DNA of 64,000 nt, from the NCBI RefSeq assembly GCF_028288185.1, contig NZ_JAQBOF010000035.1:62001-126000 (forward strand), written 5' to 3'. The position numbers and the translations under genes were made by a program. The DNA comes from Mucilaginibacter sp. (GTDB lineage Bacteria > Bacteroidota > Bacteroidia > Sphingobacteriales > Sphingobacteriaceae). Shown here one piece after another: positions 1-6,514 of the stretch. Every line of letters begins with the position of its first letter. Position 1 is the stretch's first letter. Below the pieces are notes generated by a model that ran no database searches, was not told the DNA's origin, and saw nothing but the letters and a program-made list of their open reading frames with translations.

Positions 1-202
1 CGATATTTTAGAAACTAAGATAAGCCAATTGGAAGAAGAGTATGCAGACAAGGACGTACCCAAACCATCTTTTTGGGGTGGCTATATTTTAAAACCCCGC
101 CTCATAGAATTTTGGCAAGGGCGCCCTAGCCGCTTACACGACCGTATTGTGTACAAAAAGATTGATAACAAAAACTGGAAAAAAGTACGCGTTGCCCCAT
201 GA
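1..202 (+). CDS. pdxH: Pyridoxamine 5'-phosphate oxidase, C-terminal part (5' end outside window)
   Basis: Only the last 66 codons are visible, read in the frame beginning at base 2. PdxH is the FMN enzyme that oxidises pyridoxine or pyridoxamine 5'-phosphate to PLP in the cytosol. The visible part carries the family C-terminal signature: FWGGY, then a PRLIEFWQG stretch, RLHDR (substrate and FMN contacts) and a W-x-x-x-R-V-A-P ending. The stop codon overlaps the ATG of nuoC (ATGA at 199-202), so the two are translationally coupled. A PLP gene directly ahead of complex I subunit C is not the textbook nuo order. The family call is firm, but nothing can be said about the missing N-terminal part. 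Confidence 0.93.
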   Translation, partial: DILETKISQLEEEYADKDVPKPSFWGGYILKPRLIEFWQGRPSRLHDRIVYKKIDNKNWKKVRVAP

Positions 203-696
203 GTTTTGAGGATATTAAATTATTGCTGGTTGAGAAATTTGGCGCTGATATAATTGTCGGTGAGGAAACAGGCGGTTTACAGCCTGCCCTGCTGATAGAT
301 CCAGACCGCATAGTTGATGTATGCCTTGAACTGCGCAATAATTCAAAAACCTATTTTGATTTTTTATCATGCCTTACCGGGGTTGATTATGGTGTCGAAG
401 CTAATAGTTTCGGTGTGGTTTATCACCTGGCTTCAATACCTTACAAATTACAACTGACATTAAAGATCAGTAAAGAACATGACCGGGCAAATGGCGAGCC
501 TGTTTTTAAAAGTATAACATCCGTTTACCGTACTGCCGACTGGCATGAGCGTGAAGCTTATGACCTGGTAGGGATATTTTTTGAAGGCCATCCGGACCTA
601 CGTCGAATTTTATTACCGGATGATTGGGAGGGCTACCCTCTCCGAAAAGACTATAAAACAGCTGAATATTATAAAGGAATTAAAATAGATTTCTGA
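199..696 (+). CDS. nuoC: NADH-quinone oxidoreductase subunit C
   Basis: A 165-aa 30-kDa subunit of the peripheral arm of complex I, which links the Fe-S chain to the quinone-binding module together with NuoD. The diagnostic C-terminal signature is present: [20 protein letters not shown] followed by [17 protein letters not shown]. The length suits a stand-alone NuoC; it is not fused to NuoD. The start is the ATG overlapping the pdxH stop, and no other start gives a full N-terminus. The stop at 694-696 lies 2 bp before a 33-bp inverted-repeat arm, and the next nuo gene is about 490 bp downstream because another gene is inserted between them. Confidence 0.96.
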   Translation: MSFEDIKLLLVEKFGADIIVGEETGGLQPALLIDPDRIVDVCLELRNNSKTYFDFLSCLTGVDYGVEANSFGVVYHLASIPYKLQLTLKISKEHDRANGEPVFKSITSVYRTADWHEREAYDLVGIFFEGHPDLRRILLPDDWEGYPLRKDYKTAEYYKGIKIDF

Positions 697-698
697 TA

Positions 699-731
699 TC
701 GGATTTCGGATGTTCGATTTCGGATTTATTT
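699..731. repeat. Left arm of a perfect 33-bp inverted repeat around the four-helix-bundle gene
   Basis: These 33 bases are the exact reverse complement of 1146-1178. The arm is made of a reiterated word (TCGGATTT, TCGGATG, TCGATTTCGGATTT). It begins 2 bp after the nuoC stop. In RNA the two arms could form a 33-bp stem with the inserted gene as its loop. The pairing is seen directly; the folding is inferred. Confidence 0.95.
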
Positions 732-772
732 GAATATCCTATATTTCAATTTATATATTTGAAATTACATCT

Positions 773-1147
773 ATGGATAAAACAGAATTAAAACGCCGAG
801 CTCAGAAATTTGCTGTTGATGTAATTAAATTTATTGAAACTCTACCAAATAGTCGTTCACTGAATGTTTTAACTAATCAAGTATTAAGGAGTTCAACTTC
901 AGTAGGTGCAAACTACCGTGCCGCCTGTAAAGGAAAATCGACCGCTGATTTTATAAACAAAATTGTAATTTGTGAGGAAGAAGCCGATGAGTCAATTTAT
1001 TGGTTTGACTTGATGGAAGAAGCTGAATTAGTTTCACCTATTGTTATAGCTCCATTAAGAAAAGAAGCAAATGAACTTACCGCTATATTTACTGCGATAG
1101 GTAAAACTGCTAAGGAAAATCAAAGAATAAAAAATTCAAAAAAATAA
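773..1147 (+). CDS. Four-helix bundle protein (23S rRNA intervening-sequence / S23 family)
   Basis: A 124-aa basic, helical protein. It matches the pattern of the four-helix-bundle family first seen as ORFs in 23S rRNA intervening sequences and related in fold to Avd of diversity-generating retroelements: an early [13 protein letters not shown] helix, then [39 protein letters not shown] and [12 protein letters not shown]. The molecular role of the family is unknown; nucleic-acid binding has been proposed for relatives. It sits between nuoC and nuoD on the same strand, enclosed by the 33-bp inverted repeat at 699-731 and 1146-1178, and its stop codon overlaps the right arm. That architecture mirrors IVS elements in rRNA, but here it lies in a protein-coding operon. 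Confidence 0.88.
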   Translation: MDKTELKRRAQKFAVDVIKFIETLPNSRSLNVLTNQVLRSSTSVGANYRAACKGKSTADFINKIVICEEEADESIYWFDLMEEAELVSPIVIAPLRKEANELTAIFTAIGKTAKENQRIKNSKK

Positions 1148-1178
1148 ATAAATCCGAAATCGAACATCCGAAATCCGA
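1146..1178. repeat. Right arm of the perfect 33-bp inverted repeat
   Basis: Exact reverse complement of 699-731. The arm ends 7 bp before the GTG start of nuoD, so any ribosome-binding region for nuoD lies in or beside the predicted stem. Without the insert, the nuoC stop and nuoD start would be only about 10 bp apart. Confidence 0.95.
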
Positions 1179-1185
1179 AATTAAA

Positions 1186-2370
1186 GTGACTGACGCACTA
1201 CAAGCATATAACAACAAAATAGCCGCAGCATCTGTTGAGGATATGGTGCTTAACATGGGGCCGCAGCATCCGTCTACTCATGGGGTTTTGCGGTTGGAGC
1301 TGATAACCGATGGCGAGATCGTTAAAGAGGTTATCCCGCACATGGGGTACCTGCATCGCTGTTTTGAAAAGCACGCCGAAAATTTAACCTATCAGCAAAC
1401 TATTCCATTTACCGACAGGTTGGATTACCTGGCATCTATGAATAACAGCCACGCCTGGGTTATGGGCGTTGAGCGCATGTTGGGTATTGATAAAGACATC
1501 CCCAAACGTGTCGAATACATACGTGTGCTGGTTTGCGAAATGAATCGCATCGCATCACACCTGATAGCCGTTGGTACTTATGGTATTGATATTGGTGCTT
1601 TCACCCCTTTTTTATGGTGCTTTAAAGATCGCGAACATATTATGGGCATGTTGGAGTGGGCATCAGGTTCGCGCATGTTATATAATTATATTTGGGTGGG
1701 TGGTTTATTTTATGATCTGCCTGTTGGTTTTGAAGAGCGGTGCCGCGAGTTTATTAACTATTTTAAACCTAAAATGGTTGAGTTAAATCAGCTATTAACC
1801 GATAACCAGATATTCATCAGTCGTACGGCTAACGTTGGCGTATTACCACGCGATGTAGCTATTAACTACGGCTGCTCGGGCCCTATGCTGCGTGGATCTG
1901 GTTTAAAGTGGGATCTGCGCCGTATAGATGGCTATTCGGTATATCCTGAACTAGATTTTGAGATCCCTGTAGGTACCGGACTGATGGGTACCGTAGGCGA
2001 CTGCTGGGACCGTTATAAAGTACGTATTGACGAGATAGAGCAATCTGTAAAGATCATGGAGCAATGCCTTGATCGTTTACAGAACGAATTAAAACGCACG
2101 GTTGATTTTGACCCGCGTGCCAAACTTCCGCGTAAGCTAACCCCTAAACCGCAGGACTATTATGTAAGATGCGAAGGCGCCAAAGGCGAACTTGGCTTTT
2201 ACTTTATGCATACTGATACACGATCTGAAATACCATTCCGCGCCAAAGTGCGTGCCCCTAGCTTCAACAACTTGTCTGTACTGCCAGAAATTGCCAAAGG
2301 CGTTATGATAGCTGATTTGATAGCTATTGTAGGTAGTATTGATTTTGTTTTGGGGGAAGTGGATAGGTAG
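1186..2370 (+). CDS. nuoD: NADH-quinone oxidoreductase subunit D
   Basis: A 394-aa 49-kDa subunit of complex I; with NuoB it lines the quinone site. It has the family's [15 protein letters not shown] motif near residue 25, the HCGYLHR-equivalent GYLHRCFEK, and the late [13 protein letters not shown] signature. The GTG at 1186 keeps the usual short N-terminal extension. An internal ATG at 1243 ([10 protein letters not shown]) would lie right at the conserved core and is a less complete alternative. The four-helix-bundle insert separates it from nuoC. No nuoE-N follow: the next gene converges on it, so this nuo block ends at D. Confidence 0.96.
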   Translation: MTDALQAYNNKIAAASVEDMVLNMGPQHPSTHGVLRLELITDGEIVKEVIPHMGYLHRCFEKHAENLTYQQTIPFTDRLDYLASMNNSHAWVMGVERMLGIDKDIPKRVEYIRVLVCEMNRIASHLIAVGTYGIDIGAFTPFLWCFKDREHIMGMLEWASGSRMLYNYIWVGGLFYDLPVGFEERCREFINYFKPKMVELNQLLTDNQIFISRTANVGVLPRDVAINYGCSGPMLRGSGLKWDLRRIDGYSVYPELDFEIPVGTGLMGTVGDCWDRYKVRIDEIEQSVKIMEQCLDRLQNELKRTVDFDPRAKLPRKLTPKPQDYYVRCEGAKGELGFYFMHTDTRSEIPFRAKVRAPSFNNLSVLPEIAKGVMIADLIAIVGSIDFVLGEVDR

Positions 2371-2473
2371 ACACGATTTAATGATTTTGAGATTATCGTG
2401 ATTGATTTACGATTAATTCACGATTAAAATTAAATATCAATCGTGATTAATCCTTAAATCTTAAAAATCGTGT
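2371..2473. repeat. Stuttered palindrome after nuoD
   Basis: A long imperfect inverted repeat between convergent genes. The outer arms ACACGATTT (2371-2379) and AAATCGTGT (2465-2473) pair. The inner arms at 2411-2425 and 2439-2452 pair with one bulge. The word ACGATT/CGTGATT recurs several times in direct orientation, giving alternative pairing registers. It probably also acts as a transcript-end structure for nuoD. Confidence 0.75.
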
Positions 2474-2484
2474 TTATACAAGAA

Positions 2485-2502
2485 AGGCGCCATAAAGCGC
2501 CT
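2485..2502 (-). terminator. Hairpin after the protease gene
   Basis: AGGCGC and GCGCCT form a 6-bp G+C-rich stem around a 6-base loop, about 30 bp past the protease stop (read on the minus strand). The following T tract is weak, so this is only a plausible terminator. Confidence 0.45.
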
Positions 2503-2532
2503 CTTCCAGTCCATAGGTAAATGGAGTATTTA

Positions 2533-3636
2533 TTAGTTATAAACTTTAACCATAAATACAAAGTTCTTGGTCTTTTCTGTTTTTTGGGCTTCGCTTAAAC
2601 CTGCTAAAGTATTCTTTTTGTTTAGCAGTACTTTGTTATCAAGCGAGTCAGCAGGGATATTTTTTATAGCATTTAGCAGGTATCTTATCTTGATAGCAAA
2701 ATGTTCGCCTTCAATTTGCGATTGTTTGGCATCAGTTATGCCAATTACATTTCCTTTGCTGTCCCATAACGGGCCGCCACTGTTACCGGGGTTAATAGGT
2801 ATGGTAACTTTATAATGAACACTATCACCATTTTGGCCTACCAATGATGATAATGAACCAGGGCTATAAGCAGGGAAACCATCAGGATAACCATAAGTAG
2901 ATATCTGCTCGGCTATGTTGCTTTCTGCTCTTTTAAAGGTATATGGCACTGTTTTTAATCCTGTAAATGATTTATCAATGATCTTTAAAATAGCAATATC
3001 ATGCTGCGGCTCGGTATATAATACTTCTGCCTTGTAGCTTTCGCCATCAGCATTTTGTACAGATACCGCGTTGGCACCATCTACAACATGATAATTGGTA
3101 GCTATCAGGCCATCAGCAGTAATAGCAAAACCGGTAGCGGTAGCACTGTATTTATCAACTACGGTAGATTTTCCTTTTTCTGATTTGATAGCGTTTATAG
3201 ACCGGCTTAAATTTGTATTCGATTTATCCAGCCTGTCTACCTTGTTTTTCAATTCGACAATATTGGTGTTATCGCCTGTATTTAATTTACCTGTAGACCA
3301 TAACGATACTAAAACACCAAATATGGCTACCGATGCCGCTACAGATATTTTTGAATGATGGTTGCGCCATAATTGTACTATCCATACCGGATGCACCATT
3401 AGGTTTTCTTTTAGCGTATGTACATCAATCTCATCATGGATTGCGTTTAGACGGGTCTCCAATTCAACACGCTCACCATATTGCTTTAACAGGTTGGTAA
3501 AAAGCTTATGTTCAACAACTTTTCCATCCACCTCTGCATTTTCCTTACGAAGCACTTCAAATTTCTTACGCTCATCGGCTTTCATTTCGCCGTTAAGGTA
3601 TCGTTCAATTACTTCTAAAAGCTGGTTATCACTCAT
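2533..3636 (-). CDS. Membrane-anchored trypsin-like serine protease with anti-sigma-like N-terminus
   Basis: 367 aa. Residues 1-90 are a charged helical region beginning with a YLNGEMKADERKKFE stretch, like the cytosolic part of ECF anti-sigma factors. One transmembrane segment spans about 96-114 and a short coiled coil about 125-155. A trypsin-type (S1C/DegP-like) domain with a complete catalytic triad fills the rest: His183 in NYHVVDG, Asp213 in QHDIAIL and Ser286 in PGNSGGPL. There is no obvious PDZ domain. The predicted topology places the protease outside the inner membrane. It lies 16 bp after the ECF sigma gene on the same strand, so a shared operon and sigma control are likely. Whether the N-terminus binds the sigma factor is inference. 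Confidence 0.85.
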   Translation of the reverse strand: MSDNQLLEVIERYLNGEMKADERKKFEVLRKENAEVDGKVVEHKLFTNLLKQYGERVELETRLNAIHDEIDVHTLKENLMVHPVWIVQLWRNHHSKISVAASVAIFGVLVSLWSTGKLNTGDNTNIVELKNKVDRLDKSNTNLSRSINAIKSEKGKSTVVDKYSATATGFAITADGLIATNYHVVDGANAVSVQNADGESYKAEVLYTEPQHDIAILKIIDKSFTGLKTVPYTFKRAESNIAEQISTYGYPDGFPAYSPGSLSSLVGQNGDSVHYKVTIPINPGNSGGPLWDSKGNVIGITDAKQSQIEGEHFAIKIRYLLNAIKNIPADSLDNKVLLNKKNTLAGLSEAQKTEKTKNFVFMVKVYN

Positions 3637-3652
3637 TTTCTTACTCCTCTAC

Positions 3653-4225
3653 TTATTTCTGCTGAAAAAACAATTTCTTCAGCCTTTGCAGGCATTTATA
3701 TTTTTGCGTTTTGGCATTGTCTGCATTTGTATAACCAAAACGTTCGCAGATATCCTGCATTGATCTGTTGTGTATGTAAAAATCTTCCATAATGGTTTTG
3801 CAGGGTTCGCCTAACAACCGGAGTGCACTTTCCATTTTGTTAAACTGTATATCCCTGTCACTATGTTGATCAACATCCTCTTCTTCTATCGGCAAAAACT
3901 CCTGGAAATCCCGGATATCGCCACCATATCTGTTGATCTGGGTTAATCTTTTTAACCAAAGCCTGCGGCAAATTGAATAGAGGTAAGTTTTAAGCTTACT
4001 GCTTAATTCAAAATCACCGGCTTTAACCTTATTATAAAGAACAATTATAGCCTCCTGGTATATGTCCTTGGCATCATCCTCATTACCATTGTTGTTAATA
4101 ATCAGCTGCAATACCATCGGGAAATACGCCGTATACAATCGTTTTAAGGCGCTTTCCGAGTTATTAAGTATTCCGAGGATAACCTCGCTATCTGTCGGTG
4201 TTGAATCTTTTAAATGTTTATTCAC
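3653..4225 (-). CDS. ECF-type RNA polymerase sigma factor
   Basis: 190 aa, the size of an ECF (sigma-70 group 4) factor. Region 2 lies at about residues 22-92 (LKRLYTAYFPMVLQLI, then EDDAKDIYQEAIIVLYNK, then KLKTYLYSICRRLWLKRL). Region 4 lies at about 130-185, with a helix-turn-helix in MQDICERFGYTNADNAKT followed by QKYKCLQRLKKL. It heads a two-gene operon with the membrane protease, whose N-terminus resembles an anti-sigma domain. The 279-bp stretch upstream to the lipoprotein array is AT-rich and holds the divergent promoters; I see no clear consensus there. Confidence 0.9.
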   Translation of the reverse strand: MNKHLKDSTPTDSEVILGILNNSESALKRLYTAYFPMVLQLIINNNGNEDDAKDIYQEAIIVLYNKVKAGDFELSSKLKTYLYSICRRLWLKRLTQINRYGGDIRDFQEFLPIEEEDVDQHSDRDIQFNKMESALRLLGEPCKTIMEDFYIHNRSMQDICERFGYTNADNAKTQKYKCLQRLKKLFFQQK

Positions 4226-4504
4226 TACTTAATAACTATACTTAATACTATTAATACAAAATTGTAACCCATTGCCGGCAATAAAAATCTAAATTAAATA
4301 AATATTACGGTTGGCGTTTTAATATTTTCCTCCTAAATATATCCTTTTTAGTGGTATTTAACCCTATAAAATCAATAACACTTTCATTTGCAAATACTTA
4401 AATAATACACAATAAAAATATTGGCATGTTTAATGTAGATGGGTTATAAATTATTATAGAATTATTAACTCTTCTATTTACTGATGCACTTTAATAAAAC
4501 AATC

Positions 4505-4750
4505 ATGAAAAACTCATTCAAAACCGGTTTATTGGCGTTGGCTATAGCCACATCATTTGCCGCCTGTAAAGGGAAAGGCTCTGCTGCTGTTGATTCTGTA
4601 AAAACAGATTCGTCCAGTATTACTTCAGTTACCGACTCTACTAAAAAAGACACTACCTCTGTACCCGACTCGTTGAAAAAGGATACCACTATAACTACTA
4701 AAAAAACAGAAGTTAAAACTAATACTACCGAGATTAAGAAAAGACCGTAA
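4505..4750 (+). CDS. Small lipoprotein, Lys/Asp/Thr-rich (copy 1)
   Basis: 81 aa from the ATG at 4505, the start shared with its two downstream paralogues (MKNSFK). An upstream in-frame ATG at 4484 would spoil the signal peptide. The signal peptide ends in a lipobox ATSFAAC, so the mature protein should begin with a lipidated Cys. The mature part is low complexity, built on the word DS-x-KKDTT. It has no recognisable domain and probably forms a flexible, charged surface tether. Copies follow at 4940 and 5379, each with its own hairpin terminator. Its tail (TTEIKKRP) differs from the KKM ending of the others. Confidence 0.75.
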   Translation: MKNSFKTGLLALAIATSFAACKGKGSAAVDSVKTDSSSITSVTDSTKKDTTSVPDSLKKDTTITTKKTEVKTNTTEIKKRP

Positions 4751-4776
4751 GGTATATTAGCGCTTATTAAAGCACT

Positions 4777-4812
4777 AAAGGGCAGGCAATTATATTTGGC
4801 CTGCCCTTTTTT
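4777..4812 (+). terminator. Rho-independent terminator of lipoprotein copy 1
   Basis: An 11-bp perfect stem, AAAGGGCAGGC paired with GCCTGCCCTTT, with an 11-base loop and a run of T. Confidence 0.88.
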
Positions 4813-4939
4813 ATTTGGCCACAAAAATCTACAGTTATTTATATTTTGTTTTTTTATTGGTTATATTGGTCACAAATTTTATATGCTCAGCGTATAAAAG
4901 GTAATTATTCACATTATTTAAACCCAACAACACAACAAA

Positions 4940-5140
4940 ATGAAAAATTCATTCAAAATTGCCTTAGTAGCTTTAACTGTTGCTTCGTTTGCATCTTGTA
5001 AAGGTAAATCTACAACTACGACAGATTCTGTAAAAGTTGATTCAACTAAAAAAGACACTACAGTAAAAGTTGACTCAGCAAAAAAAGACACTACTAAAGT
5101 AATTACAACAGTGAAAAAAGATTCAATGAAAAAAATGTAA
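4940..5140 (+). CDS. Small lipoprotein, Lys/Asp/Thr-rich (copy 2)
   Basis: 66 aa, paralogous to the genes at 4505 and 5379. The signal peptide MKNSFKIALVALTVASFASC ends at the lipobox Cys. The mature part repeats VDSTKKDTT- and VDSAKKDTT-like words and ends KKDSMKKM. No domain or catalytic residue is visible. Alternating Lys and Asp/Ser/Thr suggest a disordered, zwitterionic stalk outside the inner membrane. A strong terminator follows 15 bp after the stop. A degenerate 3' end of a further copy lies just beyond it. Confidence 0.75.
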   Translation: MKNSFKIALVALTVASFASCKGKSTTTTDSVKVDSTKKDTTVKVDSAKKDTTKVITTVKKDSMKKM

Positions 5141-5155
5141 TCTTTAGCGTTTATA

Positions 5156-5200
5156 ACAAAAACGAGGTAGTTATTTTTTAAATAACTACCTCGTTTTTGT
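5156..5200 (+). terminator. Rho-independent terminator of lipoprotein copy 2
   Basis: A perfect 21-bp inverted repeat (5156-5176 with 5180-5200) around a 3-base loop. It has A-rich and T-rich shoulders, so it can work on both strands. Confidence 0.9.
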
Positions 5201-5208
5201 TTGATTTG

Positions 5209-5247
5209 GTTACAACAACCGTAAAAAAAGACGCAGTTAAAAAATAA
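5209..5247 (+). pseudogene. 3' remnant of a further lipoprotein copy
   Basis: After the terminator of copy 2 there is an open stretch reading V-T-T-T-V-K-K-D-A-V-K-K-stop. This matches the ending of copy 2 (V-I-T-T-V-K-K-D-S-M-K-K-M-stop). No start, signal peptide or lipobox precedes it. I read it as the tail left by a tandem duplication followed by a deletion. It is short, so the call rests on the match and the location. Confidence 0.6.
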
Positions 5248-5378
5248 ATTTCGCATCTTTTATAGCTGATTATTAGTTTTTTATCAAAAGGCAGTACATT
5301 ATTTTACAAATAGTGGGTTACCTTTTGTTGTTTATTGTATTAATAACAAAACTATATAGTCACTTTAAAAAAATTAAC

Positions 5379-5558
5379 ATGAAAAATTCATTCAAAATCG
5401 CAGCTTTAGCTTTAGTTATCGCTTCTTTCGCTGCTTGTAAAGGTTCTAGCACTGCAACTACAGATTCAGTTAAAACTGATTCAACTAAAGTTGACACTTC
5501 TAAGAAAGACACTGTAAAAGTTGACACAGCAAAAAAAGACACTACTAAAAAAATGTAA
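5379..5558 (+). CDS. Small lipoprotein, Lys/Asp/Thr-rich (copy 3)
   Basis: 59 aa from the ATG at 5379; the frame is open back to 5313, but the paralogues fix the MKNSFK start. The signal peptide ends with lipobox ASFAAC, and the mature chain is nearly all TDSVK, VDTSKK and KKDTTKKM words. It is closest to copy 2 (same ending and same codons in many places), which supports recent tandem duplication. A terminator follows 16 bp after the stop. Function unknown. Confidence 0.75.
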   Translation: MKNSFKIAALALVIASFAACKGSSTATTDSVKTDSTKVDTSKKDTVKVDTAKKDTTKKM

Positions 5559-5573
5559 TCTTTGCTGATCACA

Positions 5574-5614
5574 AACAAAAAAGCCTCCCGATTTATCGTG
5601 GAGGCTTTTTTGTT
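5574..5614. terminator. Bidirectional terminator between lipoprotein copy 3 and the PA2169-type gene
   Basis: Arms 5574-5588 and 5600-5614 pair over 15 bp (core AAGCCTCC/GGAGGCTT), with A and T runs at either end. It serves both convergent genes. Confidence 0.88.
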
Positions 5615-5633
5615 TTCAAGATTTACATATTTA

Positions 5634-6092
5634 CTAATGTTGTTCTACCGAATCGCGTAGTGCTTTGATCTCATCATGTGATTGTGATAATATGGCTTGC
5701 TGGTCGTTCAGGATATCCCTGATGTATGCCGGCAAATACTCTTCATCTAAAGCAGATTGATACGCTTTTTTAATGGCATCTTCGCCAAACTCGCAATCTT
5801 CTAAAATACTTTTTTCGCTATGGCCGGTAAAAGTCGCCTTAACTTCAAGCCAGGTACGATGTATGGTACCACTTATTGAATTGGTATTATCCGCATCAGC
5901 TCCTAACACCTGCACCTCTTCGGTTAAAGTTGATTTAAATTGCTGGCTCTCTAATATCTTATTATTAAAAATAGCTACCAATTCGTCGTCATTCTTAGTT
6001 TCCTTAATGGCGTTTTCATAACCTTTAATACGGTCATTGTTAATTTGAACCAGATCGTTCAAAGTTTCGATTGTTGCTTTATTATTTTCCAT
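5634..6092 (-). CDS. PA2169-type four-helix-bundle protein (DUF2383 family)
   Basis: 152 aa, soluble, almost wholly helical, with no signal peptide. The sequence pattern (TIETLNDLVQINNDRIKGYENAI, then LVAIFNNKILESQQFKSTL, then HRTWLEVKATFTGHSEKSIL, then ALDEEYLPAYIRDILNDQQA) fits the ferritin-like PA2169/DUF2383 family common in environmental Bacteroidota. The family's role is not established; it is often found among general-stress genes. A small membrane lipoprotein gene (6174-6344) lies 81 bp upstream on the same strand. Confidence 0.8.
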   Translation of the reverse strand: MENNKATIETLNDLVQINNDRIKGYENAIKETKNDDELVAIFNNKILESQQFKSTLTEEVQVLGADADNTNSISGTIHRTWLEVKATFTGHSEKSILEDCEFGEDAIKKAYQSALDEEYLPAYIRDILNDQQAILSQSHDEIKALRDSVEQH

Positions 6093-6173
6093 TTTAATAG
6101 TGGTTTATTTATTATGGATATAGCCAAAAGCGAGCCAAAATTAACCAAAGAGAAATTTAATTTCTAAAATTAG

Positions 6174-6344
6174 TTACTTGCTACCACCGGTAAACATCGA
6201 GAATACCCAGATAATAATACCAATTACTATTACTACCGCTAAAATACCTACAAATGCACCCGCTTTAAATATGCCGGTTATTACAGAGCATCCACTCAAG
6301 GCAATCATTGCCAAAAGGATAAGAGATATGTTTAATTTTTTCAT
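6174..6344 (-). CDS. Small membrane lipoprotein
   Basis: 56 aa from the start MKKLNISL; an upstream ATG at 6368 would add eight residues before the signal peptide and is unlikely. The lipobox IALSGC is followed by a Gly-containing link and a strongly hydrophobic segment (about residues 30-50), so the protein may be anchored both by lipid and by a helix. Similar short proteins are frequent in Sphingobacteriaceae and are sometimes given enzyme names in databases, which the length does not support. The neighbour at 5634 suggests a stress context. Function unknown. Confidence 0.65.
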   Translation of the reverse strand: MKKLNISLILLAMIALSGCSVITGIFKAGAFVGILAVVIVIGIIIWVFSMFTGGSK

Positions 6345-6514
6345 GGTTAAAGTGTTTACAATTAGCATACAATAACCAGGCCTTTTTAATATCCGCTTTG
6401 CGGAATAAGCGCATGCTTTACAACAATGTATAGCAATAGCTACACGGTATCCTTTATTTAGAAATTGATTTATTATTCCCGAATAATTGAGGCAGATAAC
6501 TAATTTTACCGTCT

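Noticed and set aside
1243..1245. ATG at 1243 as the nuoD start
   Set aside because: It would leave only a few residues before the core motif; the GTG at 1186 gives the usual N-terminus. It remains possible.
5208..5250. A real small gene ending KKDAVKK
   Set aside because: There is no start codon, signal peptide or lipobox ahead of it; it is better read as a leftover 3' end of a lipoprotein copy.
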